35,242 nucleotides of DNA from Carboxylicivirga fragile (GCA_025499625.1 JAFMVD010000058.1:1-35242); one strand, 5' to 3'. Shown: positions 8,701 through 16,496, counted from the stretch's first letter. The notes: generated from the letters alone by a model not told the origin. Made by a program: numbers and translations.

Positions 8701-10333
8701 CCTGTTTCGCTGATTGAATGTTGAAATAACACTTATTTTTAGCTTTAAAATGACTAAAACTATCTTCCTCAATATTGGTATGAACTAGTGTGGAGGTTTC
8801 AATTACCAGGTCAAACACTGTTTTATCATGCCTTGCTTTTTTATCCTCTGAAACATTCGCATCTAAATGCAGAGGTGAATTGCTAAATTCTGCAGAGCTG
8901 ATTACATCCAGTTTTACAATTGGGAATTTCAAAAACTGGTATTGCTCGCTTAAACTGCAAAGCTTGTTAAACAACAACTCCAGATCTTTAAAGGCTAAAG
9001 CAGCGCAAGGCACATCCTTTTCTTCTACCAATACCTTCCACTCATCCTGATCAAAGCTCAAATGCTCTGTCATCATCGCTTCTAATATGGTTTTTTGCAA
9101 GCGGGCTATGGCAATGGGAGAAAGTACCAATTGCAATCCGGTTTTATCGACCTTAGCATATTCAGGCTGTTCCTTGCTATTAACCACGCTATTGAGCCAT
9201 CGAAGCACCTTCAAATAATCGAACTCTTTTTGCAAGCTAAAAACAATATCCCCATTTGGTCTATCTTCTCGCTGAGTCAAAGCAAATGCTTGCTCAAACT
9301 GTTCCTCAATAATTGGACTTGACTTGGTTGGTAAACCACGTGTCACCATATTGTTGAGTATCGCTAATATAGGATGCACATCATCGTACACACTTGCTCC
9401 AATATCAAAAGGGGTAGCAGTTTCAAAGCAGCTTAATTGCTTATAGAATTCAGCAATAGCTTTTTGCTTTTTGTCATCCAACTGTTTTCTCAAATACCCA
9501 AGAGCGTCTAATTGGTAAGCGGCGTGAAATTGAACTTCAGGATAAAATTCAATAGGTATTAAATTACCATCACTAGTGTAAGTAAGTTGGAAAATTTTAA
9601 TGTTACAGGTACATGTATTTCTACCTCCATAGTCGAATTGTGATTCTTTTCTTTCATATAGAGTCGGTACATGGTAGTAATCATGAAAAGCATCAATTCT
9701 TCTGTTTCCATAGTTTAAAGGGCCAACACAAATAATATAGTTATCGTGAAGAATTGTATCATCAATTTTTTGAGCCAATAACTTTAAATCGATTTGGGGA
9801 ATATCAAGGATGTTGGAGAAAAAATGTATAACAGGCCTATTTCCATCCGACTTAAAATCGTTAATTGATACATCATCTAGGTATTTATTACACTTATCAA
9901 TCTTACTGTTGTCTCCAAGGAAAGCATTGAGATGTATTTCGGCTCTATCCAATGCTATTTCAGATGGCTCGATGAGTGTAACCCTATTAACACTTACATT
10001 TAGTCCTTTGCTTTTGACAAAATCAATAAAAGACATAGTTGCCATGCCCTGACCACAGCCCCAGTCTACTATTTCAACCTCACTGCCTAAATCACTTAGA
10101 GGTATGCCTTTCAATGCCTCATGAATTTTGGCCTCATGCATATTGCCAAAAGACCATAAATATTGGCACATAAGTTCATGAGAATCGAGCAGATCAACAC
10201 CATGGTTTAATTGCTCCCATAATTTATCTCGTTCTGACCTCGATAAGTGACTAATGCTTTGATTAGCTAACTTGCGTATATCTTGGAATGATGGAGATTT
10301 TAATATTTTTAAACCGCCAATATATTGTTGCAT
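5717..10333 (-). CDS. Methyltransferase/RecQ-type helicase fusion protein (1538 aa)
   Basis: The N-terminal part carries a class I SAM-methyltransferase motif I (VDWGCGQGMATMSF, about residues 88-101), followed by an acidic strand (LIEPSE). No DPPY/NPPY base-methylation motif follows; the equivalent strand reads HFFSNILDIP. About 350 unassigned residues come next. A full superfamily 2 RecQ-like core runs from about 590 to 1030: FRPGQ, Walker A PTGGGKS (near 619), a DEVH box (near 718), GLTATAS, VATKAFCMGIDKPNVR and QEAGRGGRD (near 1013). A Cys cluster (C-N-D-R-S-C then C-K) near 1100 resembles the RecQ zinc region. The last 400 residues are unassigned. RecQ enzymes unwind DNA 3' to 5'. The start lies one base after the DUF1848 stop. 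At more than twice the length of RecQ, this is not housekeeping recQ. Confidence 0.8.
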   Translation of the reverse strand: MQQYIGGLKILKSPSFQDIRKLANQSISHLSRSERDKLWEQLNHGVDLLDSHELMCQYLWSFGNMHEAKIHEALKGIPLSDLGSEVEIVDWGCGQGMATMSFIDFVKSKGLNVSVNRVTLIEPSEIALDRAEIHLNAFLGDNSKIDKCNKYLDDVSINDFKSDGNRPVIHFFSNILDIPQIDLKLLAQKIDDTILHDNYIICVGPLNYGNRRIDAFHDYYHVPTLYERKESQFDYGGRNTCTCNIKIFQLTYTSDGNLIPIEFYPEVQFHAAYQLDALGYLRKQLDDKKQKAIAEFYKQLSCFETATPFDIGASVYDDVHPILAILNNMVTRGLPTKSSPIIEEQFEQAFALTQREDRPNGDIVFSLQKEFDYLKVLRWLNSVVNSKEQPEYAKVDKTGLQLVLSPIAIARLQKTILEAMMTEHLSFDQDEWKVLVEEKDVPCAALAFKDLELLFNKLCSLSEQYQFLKFPIVKLDVISSAEFSNSPLHLDANVSEDKKARHDKTVFDLVIETSTLVHTNIEEDSFSHFKAKNKCYFNIQSAKQVRRARTIYTTDKINYRSLVTKDERGDYTDIEETKSLLEFFLQLLFRKQGFRPGQLPILNRALQNSCVIGLLPTGGGKSLTYQLAALLQPGVTLIVDPLSSLMKDQYDGLITAGIDCCTYINSTVSDKEARAIQMEKSQMLFAFLSPERLAIYNFRKRLQLMHDTHVYFAYGVLDEVHCVSEWGHDFRFSYLHLGRNLYKYVRAKEGNVSLFGLTATASFDVLADVERELSGEGAFDLDSETIVRYENSNRLELQYKVEKVNVEFKNEIEALEASDYGTPERVNELSTRYRDLLDNNLSIPMKISDKWGFYEAKKNYIKQYIQSIPQHLSDIQSNLAIEMIKSSFEERQGNNVGIDNALETSVDNHFYAQKSEYDQAGIIFCPHKAKTGISVQANKDSLFDLIPDVGTFSGGDDEDNSSMKNLELFRDDKQPLMVATKAFCMGIDKPNVRFTVNMNYSSSLESFVQEAGRGGRDRKMALAVILLSDYKLARINKRYTNNTDPLGVIKGRWFKPNDLDEIIKHYNFDIHNQHIDYCTPEKDLVRLFCREGQRPKYFGFRNCNDRSCKVYQKCKLRQVPQEAENWIYKEDLLDLFDQHNLSVDKKHIEYHNADYETVMYFYNNSFKGAVAEKLFMHKLLSTFDIDMFKGNDKEIKPTKKVKGFLSTLISADENEEIVAFVNYIEDDKGKGIEGNQIDIAKAIYRMTCIELIDDFTQDYSNKRYRIVAVRKAEGQYFEGLNRFLLRYYNADRATLELEKAKKYQINEDLEYPIKNEIYRCLAYLTEFVYEKISEKRKRAIDDMRNFCIAGIDESKDWKERNEELKDFIFYYFNSKYAKEDYVADNGEDYSLTIDTDRGKDSTSEILFKYLKVIDDELVGVGTPIDNVKHLQGAVRLIRRSLTDKNPALSLLNAFCLFFLGTNNNDILVAELSDSYKNGLMEFEKRFTNKLEFWQLFEDYNTFLHQIATEKPFFLQLKSEVSLAIHANNISNIATKYTL

Positions 10334-10334
10334 A

Positions 10335-11348
10335 TTAAATTCCTGTTATCGTATCACAATTCGGGTTCTCTTTGTATGTTTTGTAATTTCTACGTGCTAC
10401 TTCTTTTGAAGTATTGGCGTAACAATAGACACATTCGTGGGGGCAGGTATTGTATTGACCAATGTCTTTACTCATGATGCAACCGCACAATTCGCGCTGG
10501 CCTTTGTCTTTTAATTTTTTTTCTTTTTTAGGTATACCAAATAAATCGTGTTGCAATAAATGCTCTTTGCCTAAAAACTTAACTAATTCTGTATCATGTT
10601 TGAATAGATCAAACATCAGGTCGTCATCGACACATTTGTTGTGTTCAATACCGTATTGCTCTAATGGTATTTTCTCGGCACAGGTACCTATTTCAAAATT
10701 CCATTTTTTATTCAATTCCTGCAACCCTTTGGCAAACTGGTGCATGGTGGTTTCAGTAAATTCCTGATAGGCGATGTTCTCTTTTTTCAGGTTGTTTTTC
10801 ACCTTGGTGTAGATGGCAATGTCAGCAAAGCTAAATACCAGTTTATTGGTGTGGTTCTGCAACTGATCGCCTATGTTTTCAACCCGCTCCAATAAGGTGT
10901 CCACCGTAATGCTATCTGTGAGTATCATAGGGTCGAAACGCCAGATGACATGCTGCTTGCCGATGGCCTTTGATAATTCGATAAAGGTGTTAATGCGGCT
11001 CTGCACATTGGGTACATTGCCTTCGTAGCCTTCCAGATCGTAATCGTTGAGTGTGAATTGAAAATAGAAGTTTTTTACGTTCTCCTGTAAGAAGGAGAGG
11101 TGCTTCATCATGGGACGAGGATTCTTTGTCCAGAACACGACTGATCGTGTTTTTGCAAAGGCTACATAAAGCGGTACGCCATTAAAGGGGTTTTTCCATT
11201 TGATGTATCCTTGCTTCCACCGTTCAACGAACCAATCGGCATAAAAAGCCGGTATATCGGTACTGCGACTAGCCGATACAATAATGGGTGCCTGGGCACT
11301 TACTTTTTGTCCTTGATCGTTTGTTATATCTATTTTTGTCCAGCTCAT
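10335..11348 (-). CDS. DUF1848 protein with a radical-SAM-like CX3CX2C at its C-terminus
   Basis: A 337-residue protein of the DUF1848 family. Typical family features are ASRSTDIPAFYADW at the N-terminus, WTKNP, WRFDPMI and a C-terminal cysteine region CGCIMSKDIGQYNTCPHECVYC. Within that region, C-PHE-C-VY-C (about residues 300-307) matches the CX3CX2C that binds the 4Fe-4S cluster in radical SAM enzymes. Here the motif is at the C-terminus instead of the N-terminus. The biochemical function of the family is not established. The start overlaps the AlkB stop (ATGA), and the stop is one base from the helicase start. That tight coupling ties it to nucleic-acid repair or modification. Confidence 0.8.
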   Translation of the reverse strand: MSWTKIDITNDQGQKVSAQAPIIVSASRSTDIPAFYADWFVERWKQGYIKWKNPFNGVPLYVAFAKTRSVVFWTKNPRPMMKHLSFLQENVKNFYFQFTLNDYDLEGYEGNVPNVQSRINTFIELSKAIGKQHVIWRFDPMILTDSITVDTLLERVENIGDQLQNHTNKLVFSFADIAIYTKVKNNLKKENIAYQEFTETTMHQFAKGLQELNKKWNFEIGTCAEKIPLEQYGIEHNKCVDDDLMFDLFKHDTELVKFLGKEHLLQHDLFGIPKKEKKLKDKGQRELCGCIMSKDIGQYNTCPHECVYCYANTSKEVARRNYKTYKENPNCDTITGI

Positions 11349-11959
11349 TTGATGACTCTAAAGGTTAAATTAATACGTTCGTTCACCACTTTTTTTGTTT
11401 TGGGTACCTGGTGTTGCCAATAGTGCTGTAACTCACCAGCCATAATGAGCAAACTCCCATGTGATAATTCCAATTCAATCTTCTCTTTCGACTCTCTATG
11501 GCGCAACTGGAACTTACGTGTGGCTCCAAAATTAACAGAGGCAATAAGGGGGTTTGTTCCCAACTCTTTTTCGGCGTCGGTATGCCAGGAAATGGAATCG
11601 TTGCCGTTGCGATAGCGGTTTAGCAGTACACTATTAAAACTTGTTTCAGCCAGATGTTGAATTTTCTGCTTGATCTTCAACAAGGTTTCGTTCCATTTCA
11701 GTGGAGCAAGGGTAATGCCTGAGAAAGAGTAGGGTTTATCATTGTCGCCATACCAAGCTGTGAGCCTTGGGAATGGTATGTTTCTTCCGTACATATTCAT
11801 GGATTCTTGCTTCCATTCAATATCATTCATCAAGGCTTTGAAATGCCGGTTTGCTTCTTCTATATTGAAGAAGTTTGGCAAGTATAGGTATTCACCGTTA
11901 TTGATGCTTATCCATTGTGGTTGCTTGTCTGCTTGACTGAATAAATCGAGTTGTGACAT
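11345..11959 (-). CDS. AlkB-like 2-oxoglutarate/Fe(II) dioxygenase with N-terminal clamp-binding motif
   Basis: A 204-residue protein of the AlkB family, nearest in layout to the ALKBH2/3-like group. These enzymes oxidatively remove alkyl groups from DNA or RNA bases. Iron ligands are His-x-Asp in SWHTDAEKE (about residues 124-126) and His in HYWQHQVPK. The 2-oxoglutarate arginines lie in the RINLTFR tail, and PRLTAWYGD matches the substrate-lid region. I chose the ATG at 11959. The frame is open to an ATG at 12001, but that adds 14 residues encoded by a heptamer array. The chosen start gives MSQLDLF, where QLDLF matches the consensus bacterial beta-clamp-binding motif. The stop overlaps the DUF1848 start. 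Confidence 0.85.
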   Translation of the reverse strand: MSQLDLFSQADKQPQWISINNGEYLYLPNFFNIEEANRHFKALMNDIEWKQESMNMYGRNIPFPRLTAWYGDNDKPYSFSGITLAPLKWNETLLKIKQKIQHLAETSFNSVLLNRYRNGNDSISWHTDAEKELGTNPLIASVNFGATRKFQLRHRESKEKIELELSHGSLLIMAGELQHYWQHQVPKTKKVVNERINLTFRVIK

Positions 11960-11975
11960 TGTTTTTATAATGGCT

Positions 11976-11996
11976 ATTCGGTTATAGGGTTTAGGT
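11976..11996 (+). repeat. Degenerate heptamer array, locus 4 (three units)
   Basis: Three 7-base units, ATTCGGT, TATAGGG and TTTAGGT, lie between the alkB-like start at 11959 and the stop of the 155-aa gene at 12007. They match the period and G/T strand of the arrays at 2734, 26305 and 29469. With only three units this is the weakest member of the set. It is the reason to reject the upstream ATG at 12001 as the alkB start. Confidence 0.5.
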
Positions 11997-12006
11997 GGCA
12001 AGGAAT

Positions 12007-12474
12007 TCAGTCCAATTCTTTAATCAATTGATTCAACTCATCCTTTTTTCGGATGATCTTTTTGAGTGTTTTAACTTTTTCTTCTAAAGCAGCTTTTTCA
12101 TTTTGAAATTTTTGAATATCATTCTGTAGTTCTGTTCTTGTTTGTTTCTGCACCTCAATAGCTAGGTTTTCAATATCAGATTGGGGCATGCTTGCATAAT
12201 GATTCATTAAATCTGCTATGTTTGCAGGAGTTAAATCTTGTTGTCTTTTCAAAATTGTTTCGCGAAAAAAAATCTCAAGAGATGAACTGATTATTGAGCT
12301 TCGATTATTATATGGATCAGATTTTCTTTGTGGATCAAATTTTAATATAATCCCATTTACTAGTTCATATTTTAAATGTGAGCTGGTGGATTTGATAAAT
12401 CCATCAGGTTTATTGTCTTTTTCATATGAAACAACTTGAAATTTTCCGTCTAATAATATATAACATTGGTACAT
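12007..12474 (-). CDS. Hypothetical coiled-coil protein (155 aa)
   Basis: A 155-residue protein with no named domain. The first half looks globular (YQCYILLDGKFQVVSYEKD; LKYELVNGIILKFDP). From about residue 105 to the end there is a charged heptad-like coiled coil (QKFQNEKAALEEKVKTLKK), suggesting a dimer or a docking arm. No signal peptide or membrane segment is seen. It lies 28 bases after the microprotein stop and 47 bases before the AlkB-like start, all on the same strand, so it belongs to the same unit. A regulatory or adaptor role is possible but unproven. Confidence 0.6.
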   Translation of the reverse strand: MYQCYILLDGKFQVVSYEKDNKPDGFIKSTSSHLKYELVNGIILKFDPQRKSDPYNNRSSIISSSLEIFFRETILKRQQDLTPANIADLMNHYASMPQSDIENLAIEVQKQTRTELQNDIQKFQNEKAALEEKVKTLKKIIRKKDELNQLIKELD

Positions 12475-12502
12475 ATCTGTTCTTTAATTGTTCATGAATT
12501 AT

Positions 12503-12580
12503 TCACTTAAAACGCCACCGGTTACGAATGTGGTATATCTTATCCAGCTTTTCTTCTTCAAATAAATTCAACTGACTCAT
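12503..12580 (-). CDS. 25-aa microprotein with a clamp-binding-like N-terminus
   Basis: A short frame, ATG at 12580 and TGA at 12503-12505, starting MSQLNLFEEEKLDKI and ending in a basic, aromatic tail. It begins two bases after the TAG of the 86-aa gene, and AGGA overlaps the junction as a possible ribosome-binding site. Its first seven residues, MSQLNLF, match those of the AlkB-like protein (MSQLDLF) except for Asn/Asp. QLNLF fits the beta-clamp-binding consensus QLxLF. The position and shared motif argue that it is translated. Chance remains possible because the frame is very short. Confidence 0.5.
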   Translation of the reverse strand: MSQLNLFEEEKLDKIYHIRNRWRFK

Positions 12581-12582
12581 TC

Positions 12583-12843
12583 CTATTCGTTTTTATGATG
12601 CCATTGATCCTCTTCAATTTCCAGAACGGCTTTAAGCTTTTCGTTTAGCCCAAGTTGTTTGGCCTTTTCAAGATGATAAATAAAACGCTCTTGTTTCTCC
12701 TTGTCGGACGTGTTATGCCAGGCAGCCAGAATTAAAGGCAAATCAATCTTTTCCTCGGAAGCTTGCTGAATTATCTTCCAAAGCTCATTCCAGATGTGCG
12801 GTTGAGGGCAAACTCTGTTATTTATTAGTATCGCACCTTTCAT
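12583..12843 (-). CDS. Small hypothetical protein (86 aa), first gene of the unit
   Basis: An 86-residue soluble protein I cannot assign. It opens with a beta-like segment and a distinctive INNRVCPQPHIWNELW stretch. The rest is helical (ERFIYHLEKAKQLGLNEKL) and the end is acidic and His-rich. It is the first gene of the packed minus-strand unit and is followed two bases later by the microprotein. The upstream gap of 127 bases holds a candidate promoter. A partner or regulatory role is possible; nothing in the sequence shows enzymatic activity. Confidence 0.6.
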   Translation of the reverse strand: MKGAILINNRVCPQPHIWNELWKIIQQASEEKIDLPLILAAWHNTSDKEKQERFIYHLEKAKQLGLNEKLKAVLEIEEDQWHHKNE

Positions 12844-12915
12844 TTTTATCGCATTGCCTTATAGTAAGCAGTATATTATCTAATATTTTAACTCTTAGTA
12901 TTTGTGTATATCTCT

Positions 12916-12945
12916 TAAAGGTATGTCCGAAAAGTAGATAACAAA
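12916..12945 (-). promoter_or_regulatory. Candidate Bacteroidota-type promoter for the eight-gene unit
   Basis: On the minus strand a TTTG (12942-12945) is followed 18 bases later by TACCTTTA (12916-12923), seven of eight matches to the Bacteroidota -7 element TAnnTTTG at close to the usual spacing. It lies about 73 bases before the start of the 86-aa gene and after the hsdR stop. Matches like this occur by chance in A+T-rich DNA. Confidence 0.35.
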
Positions 12946-12970
12946 TTCCATTAAGCCTTACTAAGCTGAT

Positions 12971-15900
12971 TTACCCTATTCCCTTATCGCCTTGTATTTC
13001 TTCAATGATATTAAATATCACATCCGTTTGTTGCTCGGTGAATACACCTTCTATTCCGTGACTGTGGAATTTCTTGAAAGCCGGACCATCGTATAGTTTT
13101 TCAGTATTGATCTCGCCATTCTTTGTTAAGAACTCCTTGATGGTTTCGAGGAAACTTATTTGAACCGATGATAGTTGGTTACTATTTATAAATTGGGCAA
13201 AAGCCTTATCAACCTTTTCTTCACCAAGTCCAATGGTGTGAATAATCAAGTCTACAAGATTAAAGCCTTTACCTAGTTCTTTATCTAATCCGGCTTTATT
13301 CAACTGACCGTTATACAGCAATTTTTCAAGTGAGCGTAGTTCCTCATTGGTGATTGATTCACCATTGCGTATTCGGGCTATTGTAACATTATCTTTGTGC
13401 TCACGAATAATTTCTTCCAATCGGTGGATATTCGACTTAAACGGCGAATTATACTTTTCTTTTGATTCCCCACCTTCATAGTCCTTAATAACCACATCAC
13501 CCTCGTACAATTCATCCATGAAATTGGTTGTGGCATACTTTTGGTCCACCGGATCGATATAACGCAATAAATCGCGTATTCCTAGCCTAATTTTTTCAAG
13601 GTGAATTAAACCATCAGTTTTCCAATACTCCTCTTCCAATGGCAGTTTTATGATTTCTTCTTTTTCATTAACTGCTGGTATCGATGTTTTCTTCAGAAGT
13701 TTTTTGGATATAATTGCCACCTTTGTTATTGGTGTTGTATATGAAGCTATAAAAGCCTCCACATTTGGCGACTCTATTCTTTTTGTCATCAGGCTGTACA
13801 ATAGCTTATCGTAAAAACGAGACAAGTCAGAATCGTTATTTGCCGGCTTAATGAGGTGGGCTAAATGATCTTGAATCTCTTTAATGTCTTTTTTATCCAG
13901 ATGGTTCCATAACTCACGATTACTTTTGCCATAATCCAATACCCACTTTATTTTCATTTTTACATCAAACCTTGACTCATCAAGAGAGCAGATTTCATGA
14001 TGCAAATCATCCAACAATTGAGTGCGGTATTTTTGTAATCCTTCAATGGCTTTTAGGCGACCATCCTTAAGGTATTGAGCCAATTGAAGCTTCAAGTTGA
14101 AAACCGTTTCCGTTAAACTCTTTTGTGCCGATGTTTCTATGCCTTTAGGGTTTTCCTCAAAGAACTCAAAGTTTCCACATAGATCAAAAATTAAAAACTT
14201 GTCTTTATGCTTTCCTGGTCCAAACAAATCAGGTCGGAGACGTGAACCACGACCAATCATTTGCCAAAATTTAGCATAGGACTTAACCGGCTTGTAAAAC
14301 ACCAGATTAACAACACTAGGTGCATCAATACCGGTATCCAGCATATCTACAGAGATCGCTATTTGAGGCAGGCGTTCGGTTTCTTCATCACAAAAGCGGC
14401 GAATGAATTCCTCAGCCTTGGGTTCTCCATGTGTTATTACTTTTGCATAATCGTTGCCATAGAGCTCCTTGTCTATCTCCAGTAAGGTATCTTTCAGAAA
14501 CTGGGCGTGCTTCTTATTTCGAGCAAATATGATTGTTTTACCAATTTCATCACCACCCCGTTTTTTGATTCCATTCTTCAGGATGTAATTCAGCGTTTTA
14601 ATGGCTGTATCCTTATTGAATAACCAATTATTCAAAGCATTTTTATCCACCCATTCGTTACCAGTGGCTTCTTCACCGTCAAGAATTTCTTCCTCAAACT
14701 CTTCCTTTTCTTCTTCACTTAGTTCATTGTACTTAATTCCTTTTGTATGAAATTTAGTTGGTACTTCTATGGAACGATAAGGCGTAAGATAGGGAGGAGA
14801 AGAATTAACGGCCTCTTCAAATGTAAAGGCATCGGTTGGTTGCTTATCCGGTAGTCCGAATACAGCATAGGTATTTCGATCAATACGCTCCAAAGGTGTT
14901 GCTGTTAAACCAAGGTAAAGTGCATCGAAATAATCAAATATGGCCTGGTATTTTTTATAGATGGAACGATGTGCTTCATCAACGATAATAAGGTCGAAAT
15001 GCCCCACTCCATAGAACCTTTCGGCACCGTTATAACTTGAGTCAATCTTCCCCATTAATGTTTGATAGGTGGAGAAGACTATTCGCGTATTTTTGTTCTC
15101 TTTATCTTCAAGAAGGCTGACACTCGAATGATCCGGCATCAACTTCACAAAGTTTCGTTTGGCTTGATTAACCAAGCTGATACGATCTGCCAGAAACAAT
15201 ACCCGCTTTGCCCAATTGGCTTCCAACATTAATTTACTCAAGGCAATAGCCGTACGTGTTTTGCCTGTGCCAGTAGCCAATACCAATAAAGCCCCGCGAT
15301 TGGTTCCAATTAGCTTGCCCGTAGTTTTGTCGGTGCCAGCATAGTGCTCCGCAATACTTTTAATCGATCGCATTTGATAGCCTCTACCAGCAATATCAGT
15401 ATCAATTTCTTGGGTTCTAATATCCTTTCGATTAGTGCGACGAAACAAAATAGTTTGTAACTCCTGTTTGGTCAGAAATCCACTAATAGCACGTGATTGT
15501 TTATAGAAACGGTCGTTCCAAATAAAGGTCTCGAAACCATTACTATAAAACATTACCGGACGCTGTTGGAACATTTGCTCTAAACAATCGGCATATAGTT
15601 GCGCCTGGTTTTCACCCTTGGTGGCGCTTTCCAGGGTCTTTTTTGCCTCAACCAGGGCTAAGGGTTTGCCATTATCATCCCAAAGTACATAATCAACATA
15701 ACCGGTTTCGGACTTATTTGTTGATTTTGGCATATACTGCACCTTAAACTCCTTGTCGTTGATACCTTTTAAATCCCATCCTGCTTCGCGTAAGGAAACA
15801 TCAATAAGGTATTTTCGGGTTTCGTATTCATTACGTGGATGTTGCACTTCATCTAATTGTGCTGCTTCATCCTTACGTTTGTTTCGCTCCTTAATGAGGT

Positions 15901-16474
15901 CTTCAATCTGCTTACGTTGAAGCTCATTTTCGTCGAGTAGCTGTTTATTTCGTTCTTTTGTTTGCCTAAGCTCTTCTTGATTTTTACTAAGATCCTTTTC
16001 AAACCTGTTTTGAAGTTCGGCAAGCTGTTTCTTACTGAGAGCTGCTTCTCCCTCTTTGGGAATGCATTCGCCGTTAAAAATGCCAGGCACCTGGATATCA
16101 CCATCGGAATACGACTTCGCAAACCATTTACAGAGGTAAAAAAGATTTGTAATATTTTGATCTGAGTCAACAACAGAAACTGGCTTATTGTGGATGGCTA
16201 AGTTTCCTGTTTTACGAATCAGGTCCAGCTCTTTGTACAGTTTATGCGGAAACTGTTCTCTGAAACAAGAACTCTTAATTAAACTGTTTAAAGAGCTATC
16301 ATAAGGCAAGTCCAGATCGTGATCGTTCTTATACATCCAGTTAACAGCCAACTCCAGAGCCATTCGCGAATAAGTTAACGAAGTTCTAGGGTCGGTAATT
16401 ACAAACTTCTCAGCACGCGTAGCTCGCTGATATAGTTCTGGCCATTGGGATTGTAAAAAACTAAAATTGCTCAT
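12971..16474 (-). CDS. hsdR: Type I restriction enzyme, endonuclease/translocase subunit HsdR
   Basis: A 1167-residue protein, the restriction subunit that translocates DNA with ATP and cleaves it in complex with HsdM and HsdS. The N-terminus (1-125) resembles the DUF4145 helical domain found in some HsdR proteins, followed by a coiled coil (about 150-205). The PD-(D/E)XK nuclease domain has GYVDYVLWDD and ALVEAKK near residue 276. The helicase motor has Walker A ATGTGKT near 403, VDEAHRS near 496, GLTATP, and motif VI QMIGRGSRLRP near 745. The C-terminal helical region should dock on the methyltransferase. All key residues seem present. It is separated from hsdMS by four genes, which is unusual. 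Confidence 0.93.
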   Translation of the reverse strand: MSNFSFLQSQWPELYQRATRAEKFVITDPRTSLTYSRMALELAVNWMYKNDHDLDLPYDSSLNSLIKSSCFREQFPHKLYKELDLIRKTGNLAIHNKPVSVVDSDQNITNLFYLCKWFAKSYSDGDIQVPGIFNGECIPKEGEAALSKKQLAELQNRFEKDLSKNQEELRQTKERNKQLLDENELQRKQIEDLIKERNKRKDEAAQLDEVQHPRNEYETRKYLIDVSLREAGWDLKGINDKEFKVQYMPKSTNKSETGYVDYVLWDDNGKPLALVEAKKTLESATKGENQAQLYADCLEQMFQQRPVMFYSNGFETFIWNDRFYKQSRAISGFLTKQELQTILFRRTNRKDIRTQEIDTDIAGRGYQMRSIKSIAEHYAGTDKTTGKLIGTNRGALLVLATGTGKTRTAIALSKLMLEANWAKRVLFLADRISLVNQAKRNFVKLMPDHSSVSLLEDKENKNTRIVFSTYQTLMGKIDSSYNGAERFYGVGHFDLIIVDEAHRSIYKKYQAIFDYFDALYLGLTATPLERIDRNTYAVFGLPDKQPTDAFTFEEAVNSSPPYLTPYRSIEVPTKFHTKGIKYNELSEEEKEEFEEEILDGEEATGNEWVDKNALNNWLFNKDTAIKTLNYILKNGIKKRGGDEIGKTIIFARNKKHAQFLKDTLLEIDKELYGNDYAKVITHGEPKAEEFIRRFCDEETERLPQIAISVDMLDTGIDAPSVVNLVFYKPVKSYAKFWQMIGRGSRLRPDLFGPGKHKDKFLIFDLCGNFEFFEENPKGIETSAQKSLTETVFNLKLQLAQYLKDGRLKAIEGLQKYRTQLLDDLHHEICSLDESRFDVKMKIKWVLDYGKSNRELWNHLDKKDIKEIQDHLAHLIKPANNDSDLSRFYDKLLYSLMTKRIESPNVEAFIASYTTPITKVAIISKKLLKKTSIPAVNEKEEIIKLPLEEEYWKTDGLIHLEKIRLGIRDLLRYIDPVDQKYATTNFMDELYEGDVVIKDYEGGESKEKYNSPFKSNIHRLEEIIREHKDNVTIARIRNGESITNEELRSLEKLLYNGQLNKAGLDKELGKGFNLVDLIIHTIGLGEEKVDKAFAQFINSNQLSSVQISFLETIKEFLTKNGEINTEKLYDGPAFKKFHSHGIEGVFTEQQTDVIFNIIEEIQGDKGIG

Positions 16475-16496
16475 TGTCTGATTGACTTAATGACTC

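Noticed and set aside
11960-12001. Upstream ATG at 12001 as the AlkB-like start
   Set aside because: The 14 extra residues are encoded mostly by a heptamer array. The internal ATG at 11959 places the QLDLF clamp motif at the N-terminus, where it is expected.
3634-12843. DISARM, BREX or Dpd-like system
   Set aside because: A methyltransferase and a helicase are present, but the other core genes of these systems (for example PglZ, BrxL, DrmA/DrmB or the DpdA guanine transglycosylase) are absent and the gene order does not match.
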